Of a stretch of 64,000 nucleotides of DNA, positions 26,800 to 35,373 are shown in pieces. The stretch is taken from positions 1 through 64,000 of the forward strand of contig NZ_WVVV01000006.1 of the NCBI RefSeq assembly GCF_012911015.1. The letters run 5' to 3'. Origin of the DNA: Chelativorans sp. ZYF759 (GTDB lineage: Bacteria; Pseudomonadota; Alphaproteobacteria; Rhizobiales; Rhizobiaceae). Position 1 is the first letter of the stretch, and each line of letters begins with the position of its first letter. The position numbers and the translations under genes are program-made. A model generated the notes under the pieces. It ran no database searches and had not been told where the DNA came from. It saw nothing but the letters and a program-made list of their open reading frames with translations.

Positions 26800-28938
26800 A
26801 TGCGCACGATTATCAGGAAAATCGTTCCCTACAGTGTGAGGCAAGCCCTGTGGAGGCTGAGAAACAACAAGCAGTTGTTTGCCGGCGAACCCGTCGTGCG
26901 ACTGAAGTCTACTCGCTCCGCGCCAGACAATCTGCCGGTTAAGGCGCCGAAGCCTGTCACCCCCGTCGCGAACCGACCAAGAGCCTTTTCCAATCTTATT
27001 CGCACCATGTCGATCAAGCAGTTGGACGATGCGACCGTGAAGGGCGTCTCGGATTTGGCCTCGGATGCTCTCGTTATTTGGGCCTCGTTGGAATACAGGC
27101 GTGGCAATTTGCGCCTTGCTACCGACCTCGCCGCCATGATCCCGCCCAACGCAGATGTCGATCCTAGCCATCTGCGAGCTTGCTGGGACATCCTGCGCGA
27201 TATCGGCCGCTTTGACCTGGCAATTAGAGGATTCGAGACCAGAGCATCGGATATCGCTCAAAGCCCAAGTCTTCGCTCCCGGCGCGCACTTACCCTTTTT
27301 GCAGCCAAGGGGTACGAGTTCCTGTCGCGATACGTCGACCGGCACAGCCAATCCACACCTAAAGGTTATGTCGTTCTTTTCGACCTCAACCACCGCATCA
27401 CATCTGGGCTCATGGTCCCCATCGGCATGGAGTTGTTCCGACAAGGGTATGATGTTTCCTCGGTCATCCCGTCAACTATGCCGATCTCCCGGCGTCCCGA
27501 GCTACACGGCATTTCTGGTGCGATCAGGACCAACGGGTCATCTCTTTCGGACGAGCCGTGGACGTCCGATCGGCTCCACAATCACTGGGTTGTCGATTGG
27601 GACCATGAAATGGTGTCCTGCGACGGGGTGAATTACTACACGTTTTTCTCAGAGCGCATCAGCAAATTGCAAGGCGTATATCGCGGCAAACTGGACACTG
27701 CCAAAGCCGTCAACCTGTTCCACTCCATGCTCCATCGAAGCGACCTTGCACTGGTCATATGCAAGCGGTTGGTGACCCTCGCTGAGACGACCGGAAAGCC
27801 AGTTCGAGTAGTCGCGATGGATACTCACTTCGCTCCCCAGGGCGTCGTGCGCCGCTGGTGCGAACAAATAGGGAAGCGATACAACATCCATATGGTGGGG
27901 TTATCCGTCGCATACGAAAACTACTTCTCCAATCTTTCAACTCTGGAGGCCCGCACCGTGGCCGTTGAGGACATGACGGCCCGACCAGATGTTAGACATC
28001 CCCTACTTGCCGGGCGGTACCGCCTTGACCAGTACCTGGCGAGCGACCCGGAAGCCGTCACAAGGCGAGACCTGGTTCTGGGGATGATTAACATGAACCG
28101 AAGCGGGACCAGCGATTCAGACGAATCCGAGCGCCAGAGGGTTCTTCAGGCGATCAGTGCCGCCAAGGAAGATGGGCGAAAGGTGTTTTGCGCCTTCGGA
28201 AAGGTTCTCATCGATTTCGCGGCCCCCGACGACCGGGGGAATGTTTTCAAGGATTTCCCCACTTGGGCAAGGGCCTTGGTGGACATGGCCGCGAAATCGA
28301 ACTCGCTGCTGATTATCAAGCCCCACCCCCACGAATTGCGTAGTGAGATCGTTCAGGACGGGTGTCAGAAACTTCGAGATCTGCTGCCCGAGGTCCTGCC
28401 CGATAACGTCATTTTCCTGGGCCACTCCTCGTTTAATTCGTCGGAGCTTGCCGACCACGTTGATGGCTGCTTTCTTTGGAACGGAACGGCATATGCTGAA
28501 TATCAGGTGCTGGGCTGCCCTGCTTTTGCGGAGAGCATCTGGGCGGAAAAGGACTACCCTATAGACGCTCCTGTGCTGCGGACGCTGGACGACTACACAA
28601 GAGTGTTCAGAGGAGTTTCCCCGCGAGAAATCCCGGTCCATACGGTTGAACGCGCCATCGCCTACATGCAATTTATGAAGTCGGGGTTCGTTACAATCCC
28701 ATTCCATTACTTCCGACGGCCAGCGACCAACAAGCCCATCGGCCCCAACATCTTCTACGAAGACCAGATCCTTGACTTGGACCAGAATGGCGACCCACAT
28801 GTAACCAAGGCCGCCAGCCGGTTCTTTGAATTTGACAAGGGCGCCGAGCCCGTTGCTTACTTGCCCGCCCCTCTCAAGATGGAAGGCCCGAAACATGAAC
28901 CACCGAAACGTCGCCGTACTCGTAAGACCCGTCAATGA
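26800..28938 (+). CDS. GT-B type capsule/surface glycosyltransferase-like protein (cargo)
   Basis: A 712-residue protein. About 180 N-terminal residues contain a helical repeat-like region. The rest resembles capsular polysaccharide glycosyltransferases of the KpsC/KpsS or CDP-glycerol transferase kind: LLIIKPHPHELRSE carries the characteristic PHP-like His, and LWNGTAYAEYQVLGCPAF looks like the nucleotide-sugar-binding end of the second Rossmann domain. The C-terminal tail is very basic (PKRRRTRKTRQ). The ATG at 26800 has GGTGAGG before it; a GTG at 26770 is in frame. Second gene of the rightward cassette. It probably modifies host surface glycans. Confidence 0.65.
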   Translation: MRTIIRKIVPYSVRQALWRLRNNKQLFAGEPVVRLKSTRSAPDNLPVKAPKPVTPVANRPRAFSNLIRTMSIKQLDDATVKGVSDLASDALVIWASLEYRRGNLRLATDLAAMIPPNADVDPSHLRACWDILRDIGRFDLAIRGFETRASDIAQSPSLRSRRALTLFAAKGYEFLSRYVDRHSQSTPKGYVVLFDLNHRITSGLMVPIGMELFRQGYDVSSVIPSTMPISRRPELHGISGAIRTNGSSLSDEPWTSDRLHNHWVVDWDHEMVSCDGVNYYTFFSERISKLQGVYRGKLDTAKAVNLFHSMLHRSDLALVICKRLVTLAETTGKPVRVVAMDTHFAPQGVVRRWCEQIGKRYNIHMVGLSVAYENYFSNLSTLEARTVAVEDMTARPDVRHPLLAGRYRLDQYLASDPEAVTRRDLVLGMINMNRSGTSDSDESERQRVLQAISAAKEDGRKVFCAFGKVLIDFAAPDDRGNVFKDFPTWARALVDMAAKSNSLLIIKPHPHELRSEIVQDGCQKLRDLLPEVLPDNVIFLGHSSFNSSELADHVDGCFLWNGTAYAEYQVLGCPAFAESIWAEKDYPIDAPVLRTLDDYTRVFRGVSPREIPVHTVERAIAYMQFMKSGFVTIPFHYFRRPATNKPIGPNIFYEDQILDLDQNGDPHVTKAASRFFEFDKGAEPVAYLPAPLKMEGPKHEPPKRRRTRKTRQ

Positions 28939-29056
28939 CAACGATGGGATCAAGGCCCTGGAGATGGAGGAGCATATCCGTGCGTGCGAGGGCTCGGCCA
29001 ACCGCGTTTGCAGGGAACTGTACCACCATGACGATGATGGCCCGTGGGAGGAATAG
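28895..29056 (+). CDS. Small protein at the end of the cargo cassette
   Basis: A 53-residue acidic protein (NDNDGIKALEMEEHIRACEG, ending DDDGPWEE) starting 44 bases before the glycosyltransferase stop, with GGAAGG upstream. No family recognised. It ends three bases before the convergent P-loop gene. Confidence 0.45.
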   Translation: MNHRNVAVLVRPVNDNDGIKALEMEEHIRACEGSANRVCRELYHHDDDGPWEE

Positions 29057-29059
29057 TAG

Positions 29060-29254
29060 CTAGCTGGAGCTTTCGTCCTGCCCGGCGCTGGTCTCCAACA
29101 GCCGATCAAGCGGGCTCATCACGATCAGATCGTCCTCGCCGGGAAGCGTCTCCACTTCAAACCCTTCGGCGCGAAGCATCATGAGCAGCCTGTTTGTCAT
29201 GAGCGTTTTCCCGCTCCCCGGCTCACCCTGCACAATGATTGAAAGGTTGTTCAT
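29060..29254 (-). CDS. 64-residue P-loop miniprotein
   Basis: A complete Walker A motif, GEPGSGKT (10-17), follows a beta strand (LSIIVQ). A helix (LMTNRLLMMLRAEG) and a second strand (EVETLP) come next, then an acidic tail. This is the first third of a P-loop NTPase with no visible Walker B or sensor residues. Such short P-loop proteins occur in other tailed phages with unknown role. It overlaps the Asp-box gene upstream by one base (TGATG), so it belongs to the fibre operon. Confidence 0.65.
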   Translation of the reverse strand: MNNLSIIVQGEPGSGKTLMTNRLLMMLRAEGFEVETLPGEDDLIVMSPLDRLLETSAGQDESSS

Positions 29255-30417
29255 CAGCCTGTGATCCTTCCAAGGTTGACCCCCACCAGATAGATGCCCG
29301 GCTCGACACCATAGTCACCATTCGTCGCGCCGGGCGCGAGATAGCAAGCACCCATTGCGTAACTGCCAACGACGAGGGTCAACATCAACTGCCCTACGTC
29401 CGTCGACCAACCGGCTCCGATCTGCGCGAAGTTCGGCCAGGTTACGCCGTGATCTGTCGAGCGATGCGCACCGACGCCTGTCAGTTTTGTCCCGCTCGCC
29501 AGTCGTCCCGCTGCATCGAGGCCAGAGCGGTTGGGTTGCCGCAAACCAAGGGGAAGAGCCAAATCGTCGTTTGGCAGCCTATGTAGCTCGGGCTGCGTAC
29601 CGCGTGGCGTGATGAGAGCTGGCGCGGGGAACGGTCCTACGCCGCCCGTCTTCCGGGTTTGATACAGAGGTCGATTAGCCCCCGTCTCCTCGCGCATAAC
29701 ACAGACATGATCGCCATTGCCCGCGATGACATAGCCAGCTTCACCGAAAGCAAGCGCAGGATTGGACCCGATGATTTCCTTGAATGTGAAGTCCCAGCCG
29801 CCATTGCTGCTTACAAACGCGGCCGTAACGAACGGTGTCGGGCTGACGCGGTAGCCGGTGATGATGATGTCGCTGCCATCCTGCACCGGACGGCCCGCCC
29901 ATATCGCATAGGTCCCGTTGTCACCCCCCGCCGTGGTGACGGCAATGGTGGACTGGATTTTTGTCTCGTAGACGCCTGGGGAAAGGCATCGAGCACGGAA
30001 GATGTTCTTGCCGCCGAACACCTCGCCGGGTTCCAGGATGTCATCCAGAAAGCTCAAGGTTTGAAACCCGGCGCTGTTCTCGAAATAGACCCCCTGCTGA
30101 ATGTCGATGACCTGCACATCATCGGGGTCGGAAAAATCGACATACACCTTCACCCATCTTTGCCGCTGGGATTGGGCGTGCCCGATGCCGCTCGAAAAGA
30201 TGAACAGAAGGATTGCGGTTGTGCTGGAGGTGACCTTCTTGTGGATCGCACTCGGAAAGGCATTGTATTCGTTCCGCTCCAGCCGGATCGCCCTCATCCC
30301 GAGCTGCATCCACCGCTGATATTCGGGATTGTCGAGGGACTTCGGGACAGTTGAAATCCTCCCATCGACATCCATCAGGATCGTGTTTGCGTCCGAAGAG
30401 ATCGCTGAAATGCTCAT
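29254..30417 (-). CDS. Asp-box (BNR-like) tail-associated protein
   Basis: A 387-residue protein in the fibre operon. Two sialidase-type Asp-boxes are visible: SNGGWDF (about 204-210) and STDHGVTW (about 320-327). They suggest a beta-propeller or similar glycan-binding fold. Residues 59-83 (HKKVTSSTTAILLFIFSSGI then GHAQS) look like an internal secretion signal, odd in a virion protein. The ATG at 30417 makes an ATGA overlap with fibre 2. No sialidase Arg triad or catalytic set could be confirmed, so receptor binding is as likely as glycan cleavage. Confidence 0.6.
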   Translation of the reverse strand: MSISAISSDANTILMDVDGRISTVPKSLDNPEYQRWMQLGMRAIRLERNEYNAFPSAIHKKVTSSTTAILLFIFSSGIGHAQSQRQRWVKVYVDFSDPDDVQVIDIQQGVYFENSAGFQTLSFLDDILEPGEVFGGKNIFRARCLSPGVYETKIQSTIAVTTAGGDNGTYAIWAGRPVQDGSDIIITGYRVSPTPFVTAAFVSSNGGWDFTFKEIIGSNPALAFGEAGYVIAGNGDHVCVMREETGANRPLYQTRKTGGVGPFPAPALITPRGTQPELHRLPNDDLALPLGLRQPNRSGLDAAGRLASGTKLTGVGAHRSTDHGVTWPNFAQIGAGWSTDVGQLMLTLVVGSYAMGACYLAPGATNGDYGVEPGIYLVGVNLGRITG

Positions 30418-32444
30418 GGGTGGCACGTCGCAAGAATGTGAGCAAAGTAAAGCGTTCGATCAATCGCAGCGGCATTATTTGCTATGATGCACCCCTTTCG
30501 TCCAGGATGCGTCACAGCGGCTGCAATGTCGGCAGCGGGGGAAGCTTGCGCCATCTGGCCTGAAGCACCGGTTTGCGGGCTATAGACGGTCACCGTGGGC
30601 GTGGCTTCCATATCCCATTCGGGAGTAAACGATACGGCTGTTGCAACCCCAGTTCCGTTGGCGGTAAAGCGCTTCGAGCCGCTGTAGTTGACAGGCGTGC
30701 CTGGCGCTATGTCGTCATCGTAGGTCTTCCAGATGATGGAGCGCATCCGCATCTTGCTGTAGATCGGATCGCCTGGAATATAAGGGCTGACAACAGCGCC
30801 AATCTCCAACTGCACTTCTTCGATCTCGGACCAGTCATTGGCACCAGCCGTCCCCGCTGGAACGTGCTGGAAGCGAGCCGCGTTCTGCGTCATGTCGGAC
30901 GGATATGTTCCCGAAAGGGTAAATGTCTGCCATGACGTGGAAGGCGTGAGGGCTGCTGAAGTAACGGCGTTGTCACCAACCGAGTAGTTCCCGTTGGTCA
31001 ACGCAATGACTTGGCGCGTTAGCGCGTTGGTAGATTTCTCGCCGATAAACAGCGCCCCCGAGAAGTCAGCGCCGGTGCGGTACCGAAACGTGCGGCTGAA
31101 AGGCTTACCCGCCAGTGCAACAGCATCGTAGCGTTCCAACGGAAGAACCAAGTTGATCGCGTTGGTGCTCGTGTCGCCCGGTGTGCGGTGCACACGGAGA
31201 GCGAAATTATTGCCTCTGGACCCCTGCTGCCGGGTTACGGTGACACCGGTCGCACCGCTGGTTCGGGCGATGGTCGCTCCAGCGGCAGCAATGATCCGAG
31301 CCGCCGTGCCAGTGATAGTCGCGCCCATCGGCCAGTGTTCGAAGGCTCCCTGCCAGCAGAAGTTCCGCGTATCCCGCTCGCCTTGTGGGCCTTGTGGGCC
31401 TTGTGGGCCAGGATCGCCCTTGTCGCCCACCACTGTCGTCCACAATCCATCGCTCCAGCGGCGCATGGCATCGTCCGCTTCCCGGACATAGAGAGCGCCT
31501 TCGATTGGTGATCCACCAGCAAAGGCCGTCGCGGCGGCGTCGTCTACAAAAGCGCCAAGATAGCGAGTGCGAAATTCTTCCACCCACTCTCTCGCCGATA
31601 GCGAGCCAAGGCCGTCAGGGTTGATGCCAGTGGCCCAGGCTTTGGATTGATCTTTGTGCTCCCCGCTCTCCTGCGCGTATTCGCGGCTGGATTTCGATCC
31701 CGGCCCATCGGGCTCGGTGCCGTCGGCAAACGCCTGTGAGCGCTCGACAGCACTTGAGAGATCGGCCAGGTCGCCAAGCCAGTCTTCCAGCGTGCCTTCA
31801 TAGCCCTCGTCGACCGCGAGTTCATAGGCGCTCTTGCCGGTATCGCCCTGATCGCCTTTCTCTCCCTGGGGACCCTGAATAGGACCGACATTGACGAATT
31901 CCTCGTCTGTCGCATTCCAGACCCACAGATCACCGTCGATCACATAGCCGTCGCCGATATCGCCACTGGCCGGCAGTTCGCTGACATTGGCCAGCGTGCC
32001 GAGAATGTTGACCGAACTGCCGTCGTCGCCCTTCGGGCCGATATCACCCTGGTCACCCTTGGGGCCTGGCTCGCCCTGATCGCCCTTATCCCCTTTGTCG
32101 CCTTTCGGGCCGACTTCACCGGTATCACCGACCTCGCCCTTGAGATCGACGAAATCACCCCACTCCCCGCCGCCCAGACGGAAGCGCACCGCGGTGCCCT
32201 GCCACTCGTGTTCGAACCCGTCTGCAATCTGCGCAAGCTGCTGGAGCCAGGCCTCGATCGTTTCGGCGATACCGAACACCTCGGCGCGAGCCTGCAGCAC
32301 GGCCGGCAGGCTCTCCAGCACCGACAACGGGTCGTTGTCGACATAACCGCGATAGGCGTCGAAGCGGGCGTTGATCGCCTTCAGCAGCGCCTCACCGATC
32401 TTGACAGCGGCCTGAGCCTTGATCTGGTCGGTATGCAGGTTCAT
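30414..32444 (-). CDS. Collagen-like tail fibre protein, locus 2
   Basis: A 676-residue fibre. An alpha-helical N-terminus (about 1-100) should attach to the baseplate. Gly-X-Y collagen-like blocks follow at about 103-142, 188-204 and 340-360 (such as GDKGDKGDQGEPGPKGDQG) and form trimeric rods. SREYAQESGEHKDQSKAWA repeats are typical of phage fibres. The C-terminal 300 residues (starting CWQGAFEHWPMGATI) look like a jelly-roll carbohydrate-binding tip. The neighbouring large baseplate gene is 10 bases upstream. Confidence 0.85.
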   Translation of the reverse strand: MNLHTDQIKAQAAVKIGEALLKAINARFDAYRGYVDNDPLSVLESLPAVLQARAEVFGIAETIEAWLQQLAQIADGFEHEWQGTAVRFRLGGGEWGDFVDLKGEVGDTGEVGPKGDKGDKGDQGEPGPKGDQGDIGPKGDDGSSVNILGTLANVSELPASGDIGDGYVIDGDLWVWNATDEEFVNVGPIQGPQGEKGDQGDTGKSAYELAVDEGYEGTLEDWLGDLADLSSAVERSQAFADGTEPDGPGSKSSREYAQESGEHKDQSKAWATGINPDGLGSLSAREWVEEFRTRYLGAFVDDAAATAFAGGSPIEGALYVREADDAMRRWSDGLWTTVVGDKGDPGPQGPQGPQGERDTRNFCWQGAFEHWPMGATITGTAARIIAAAGATIARTSGATGVTVTRQQGSRGNNFALRVHRTPGDTSTNAINLVLPLERYDAVALAGKPFSRTFRYRTGADFSGALFIGEKSTNALTRQVIALTNGNYSVGDNAVTSAALTPSTSWQTFTLSGTYPSDMTQNAARFQHVPAGTAGANDWSEIEEVQLEIGAVVSPYIPGDPIYSKMRMRSIIWKTYDDDIAPGTPVNYSGSKRFTANGTGVATAVSFTPEWDMEATPTVTVYSPQTGASGQMAQASPAADIAAAVTHPGRKGCIIANNAAAIDRTLYFAHILATCHP
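31381..31409 (+). repeat. Tandem 9-bp repeat in the fibre gene
   Basis: Three copies of CCTTGTGGG on the plus strand encode PQG triplets of the third collagen-like block on the minus strand. Such runs can expand or shrink by slippage and so alter fibre length. Confidence 0.7.
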
Positions 32445-32454
32445 GGGGCAAACC

Positions 32455-34728
32455 TCAAAGCGCAGCCAGGAAGCAATCTTCGATGAAGGGGACCGAGACG
32501 ACGTTCGACGCCGTCATGGCCGGGCGCATGCGCGCCGCTGTGGCCGGTGCCGCCAGCTCGTAGAACGACGTGTAGCGGCGCCGCTCCGGTTCGTTGGGAT
32601 CGATCCAGATCTCGGTTGCGTCCGGCGTGATGACGTCCGTGCCGACCATGATGCGCGGCGTGAAGGTGTGCTCGGCCTCGTTGAACGCGTCGACCGTGAA
32701 CTGCGTCACGATCGTTTCCGTCGACAGGCCGAACTCGAATTCCTCGCTTACCGCCACCATGTCGCCGCGGTGGCGGCCGAGCTTGGCGCGAAGCGAATTG
32801 TCGAGCACCACCATCGGCGCCAGGTCGACCGTTCCGATCAGCACCAGCCGCAGCTCGACCAGCGCCGGCAGGCCGACCAGCGGATGCGTGCCGATATCGG
32901 ACGTCTCCTCGAGCGCCCGCCACTCAGTCTGGCCGCTCGGCCGGATTTCCCATTCCAGCATGGTGCCGCCCGGCGCCCATGCCTTCATGATGAACTCGAT
33001 ATCCGTCATGCCGTTCTCGAGCGTCAGCGCGTCGAAGGAGACGACCGTGCGCACGTCGCGGAACTTGGCGCCGAAGATCCTGAAGGCGAAGTCGCTCGTG
33101 CCCTCGCCCTGGGCCCACACGCCGTCGGTGGCATAGAAGCGCGTGCCGGAGGTGAACTTGTTGCCCGTCGTGGTGTGGACGGCGTGATTGCCCGTCGTCA
33201 CCGTGAAGAAGGCGTACCGCTTGCCGCTCTCCAGCATGGTGATCGGCAGCGTGAACTTGTTCCAGCCGATCACCAGCGCGTTCTGCGGCACCGTCGTGTA
33301 GGCCAGGACCTCGTCGAACTTCGGCATGCCGACCGAATTGGTCTCGCACAGGAACAGGTGCACGTCGCCCGAAGCGCCGACCGTGGCGAAGTCGAGATCG
33401 ATCGAGGTCACGATCATCGGCTGGGAGACGAGGAAGGTCTGGCCGTAGATCGAGCCGTTGACGCCGACTTCCTCGGTTTCATACTCCCAATAGGTCTCGG
33501 TCCATTCCTCGCGGATCACGCGGCGTATCCAGCGCCAGGACGGACCCCGCACGCTGCCGGCCGGGCGCTCGACGAGCTGGTATTCCTCGCCCTGATGGAA
33601 GAACATCTCGCCGACGCGGACATTGGCGAGCAGATCGGACCAGTAGCGCTGGTTCGTGCAGTAATGCACGGCCGTCCCGTAGCGGATCGACGTGCGCGAG
33701 ACCTCTTTCAGCACCGCCGTGACGACGGTGTGCACCTGCTGCGAAATGTTGAGCGCGGCATCGCGCCCGACATTGGCGATGCGCAGCGCCTCGTCATAGG
33801 CCGGGATCATGCGGCGGTTGGCGCCGATCATGATGGCCGGGTTGTCCTCGTTGAGGACCGCCAGCTGCTGGTCTTTCTCGTTGGCATAGGCGAACCGCAC
33901 GCCCTCGCGTACGCGCGCCAGCCAGCCCGCATGCGTCGTGTCCCACTGGGCGTAGGTCAGGGCGGGATCGAACACATAGGCCCGCTGCTCTTCGGGCAGC
34001 TGCAGCTGGATGCGGGCCGCGCCGATGTCGCGCTGCATCTGCCGGATGATCGTCGGCCGGGGAATTTCGCCGAGGCGCGACGTGATGTTCGCGATGTCGG
34101 TCTCGATCGATTCCGTGCGGCGGAACAGCGCATCGAGATTGACTTCGACGGAGCTGAGGCGGCCGTCGAGCTCGTACAGCGTCTTGACGCGCCAGCCCTC
34201 GCCAGGCTCGATCGATGCAATGCCCGACGACGTCAGAAGCACGAAGGCGACGACCGCGTCGGTCTCGGCGATCGCCGGCCGGAGAGCCGGCGCCGGCGTG
34301 GCGTTGCCCTGCTGGACGACGATGAAGACGCGCCGCTCGACCCGCTTCGGCGTCGAGATATTGACCGGGATGGAAGTCTCCGGATCGACCGACGTCTCGA
34401 AGTTGCGGTTCTCGTTGACCGTGATTTCCTCGCCGCGCAGGATCAGCGCCACCCAGCGCTGGTCGGACGCGACCAGGGGAATGTGGATCTGGAGATTGAG
34501 ATCGACGGATTCGTCGAGCCCGAAAATCTTCTCGCGGGTGACGTAGCGACCGGCCGAAACCGTCACCTCCTGTGCCGACTTCTGCGCAACGGTGAACGCC
34601 GCCCAATGCGCGGGATAGCCGATGGCGTCGTTGACCAGGGCATCAAGTGCTGCCTGCGAGTGCGCGCCGATGGCATTGAAATCATTATGCCCGGCAATCT
34701 CGGCATCGTCGAAAAGGATACGCTTCAT
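32455..34728 (-). CDS. Large tail/baseplate protein
   Basis: A 757-residue protein between gpI and fibre 2. The N-terminus (MKRILFDDAEIAGHNDFNAI) and a coiled segment (SSVEVNLDALFRRTESIETD) precede a beta-rich C-terminal half with LALIGWNKFTLPI-like carbohydrate-binding-type strands (VIGWNKFTLPITMLESGKRY). It is probably a baseplate-to-fibre adaptor. No single family name is certain. It starts 9 bases after gpI, on an ATG at 34728. Confidence 0.65.
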   Translation of the reverse strand: MKRILFDDAEIAGHNDFNAIGAHSQAALDALVNDAIGYPAHWAAFTVAQKSAQEVTVSAGRYVTREKIFGLDESVDLNLQIHIPLVASDQRWVALILRGEEITVNENRNFETSVDPETSIPVNISTPKRVERRVFIVVQQGNATPAPALRPAIAETDAVVAFVLLTSSGIASIEPGEGWRVKTLYELDGRLSSVEVNLDALFRRTESIETDIANITSRLGEIPRPTIIRQMQRDIGAARIQLQLPEEQRAYVFDPALTYAQWDTTHAGWLARVREGVRFAYANEKDQQLAVLNEDNPAIMIGANRRMIPAYDEALRIANVGRDAALNISQQVHTVVTAVLKEVSRTSIRYGTAVHYCTNQRYWSDLLANVRVGEMFFHQGEEYQLVERPAGSVRGPSWRWIRRVIREEWTETYWEYETEEVGVNGSIYGQTFLVSQPMIVTSIDLDFATVGASGDVHLFLCETNSVGMPKFDEVLAYTTVPQNALVIGWNKFTLPITMLESGKRYAFFTVTTGNHAVHTTTGNKFTSGTRFYATDGVWAQGEGTSDFAFRIFGAKFRDVRTVVSFDALTLENGMTDIEFIMKAWAPGGTMLEWEIRPSGQTEWRALEETSDIGTHPLVGLPALVELRLVLIGTVDLAPMVVLDNSLRAKLGRHRGDMVAVSEEFEFGLSTETIVTQFTVDAFNEAEHTFTPRIMVGTDVITPDATEIWIDPNEPERRRYTSFYELAAPATAARMRPAMTASNVVSVPFIEDCFLAAL

Positions 34729-34737
34729 CTCATCCCT

Positions 34738-35373
34738 CTAGAGCCGCGGCCGGTCGATGAACTGGCCGAAGTGAATGGAACCGTCGAGCGGCAGGCGATC
34801 GCCGAAGCGAGCGCGCCGACGCCACGCGAAATTGACGCTGGTGAGCGTTTCGGGAGCCTTCGCCACGCTGGCTGCGATCTGTGCGCGGCGCAGCGGTTCG
34901 AGGCTGATGCTCGTCATGGCCGACAGCCCAAGCACGGCCCGGCCGATCCGAAACGGATTGACGGGCTGGGCAAGCGGAACCTTGACCAGATAGTGCGCCG
35001 TCATCGGCCGGTGGTTGATCGGCCTGACACCGATCGCCGATCGACCGATGACGAAGCGCGCGGGGTGCGCGATCAGCCAGGTGATCTCGGCGTCGACATA
35101 GGCGAGGAAGCGCCTTGCGCCCTCTCTTGTCCCCTTGAGCGCCGCCAGCTGGACAGCCTCGGCGACCATCTGGCGCTTGCGCTCCTCCGGCCAGTCGTCG
35201 AACCAGAGATCGACGCTCTCATGGGCTGCCAGGAACGGCAGGAATGCAGCCGGCGTGGTCGCCGGATCGAGGATATCGCGCAGCGGCACCGGCAGGATGT
35301 CGGTCAGCGCCTTCGCGACAGCCCTCTCGAATGCCGTCGCGTTGGACGGCAGGATCTTCGCCGCGTCGGTCAC
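34738..35373 (-). CDS. Baseplate protein I (P2 gpI-like)
   Basis: A 211-residue member of the phage tail protein I family: ILPSNATAFERAVAKALTDI at the N-terminus and LPFLAAHESVDLWFDDW are diagnostic. It shares a 4-base overlap with gpJ. In P2 it forms part of the baseplate wedge. Confidence 0.9.
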   Translation of the reverse strand: MTDAAKILPSNATAFERAVAKALTDILPVPLRDILDPATTPAAFLPFLAAHESVDLWFDDWPEERKRQMVAEAVQLAALKGTREGARRFLAYVDAEITWLIAHPARFVIGRSAIGVRPINHRPMTAHYLVKVPLAQPVNPFRIGRAVLGLSAMTSISLEPLRRAQIAASVAKAPETLTSVNFAWRRRARFGDRLPLDGSIHFGQFIDRPRL

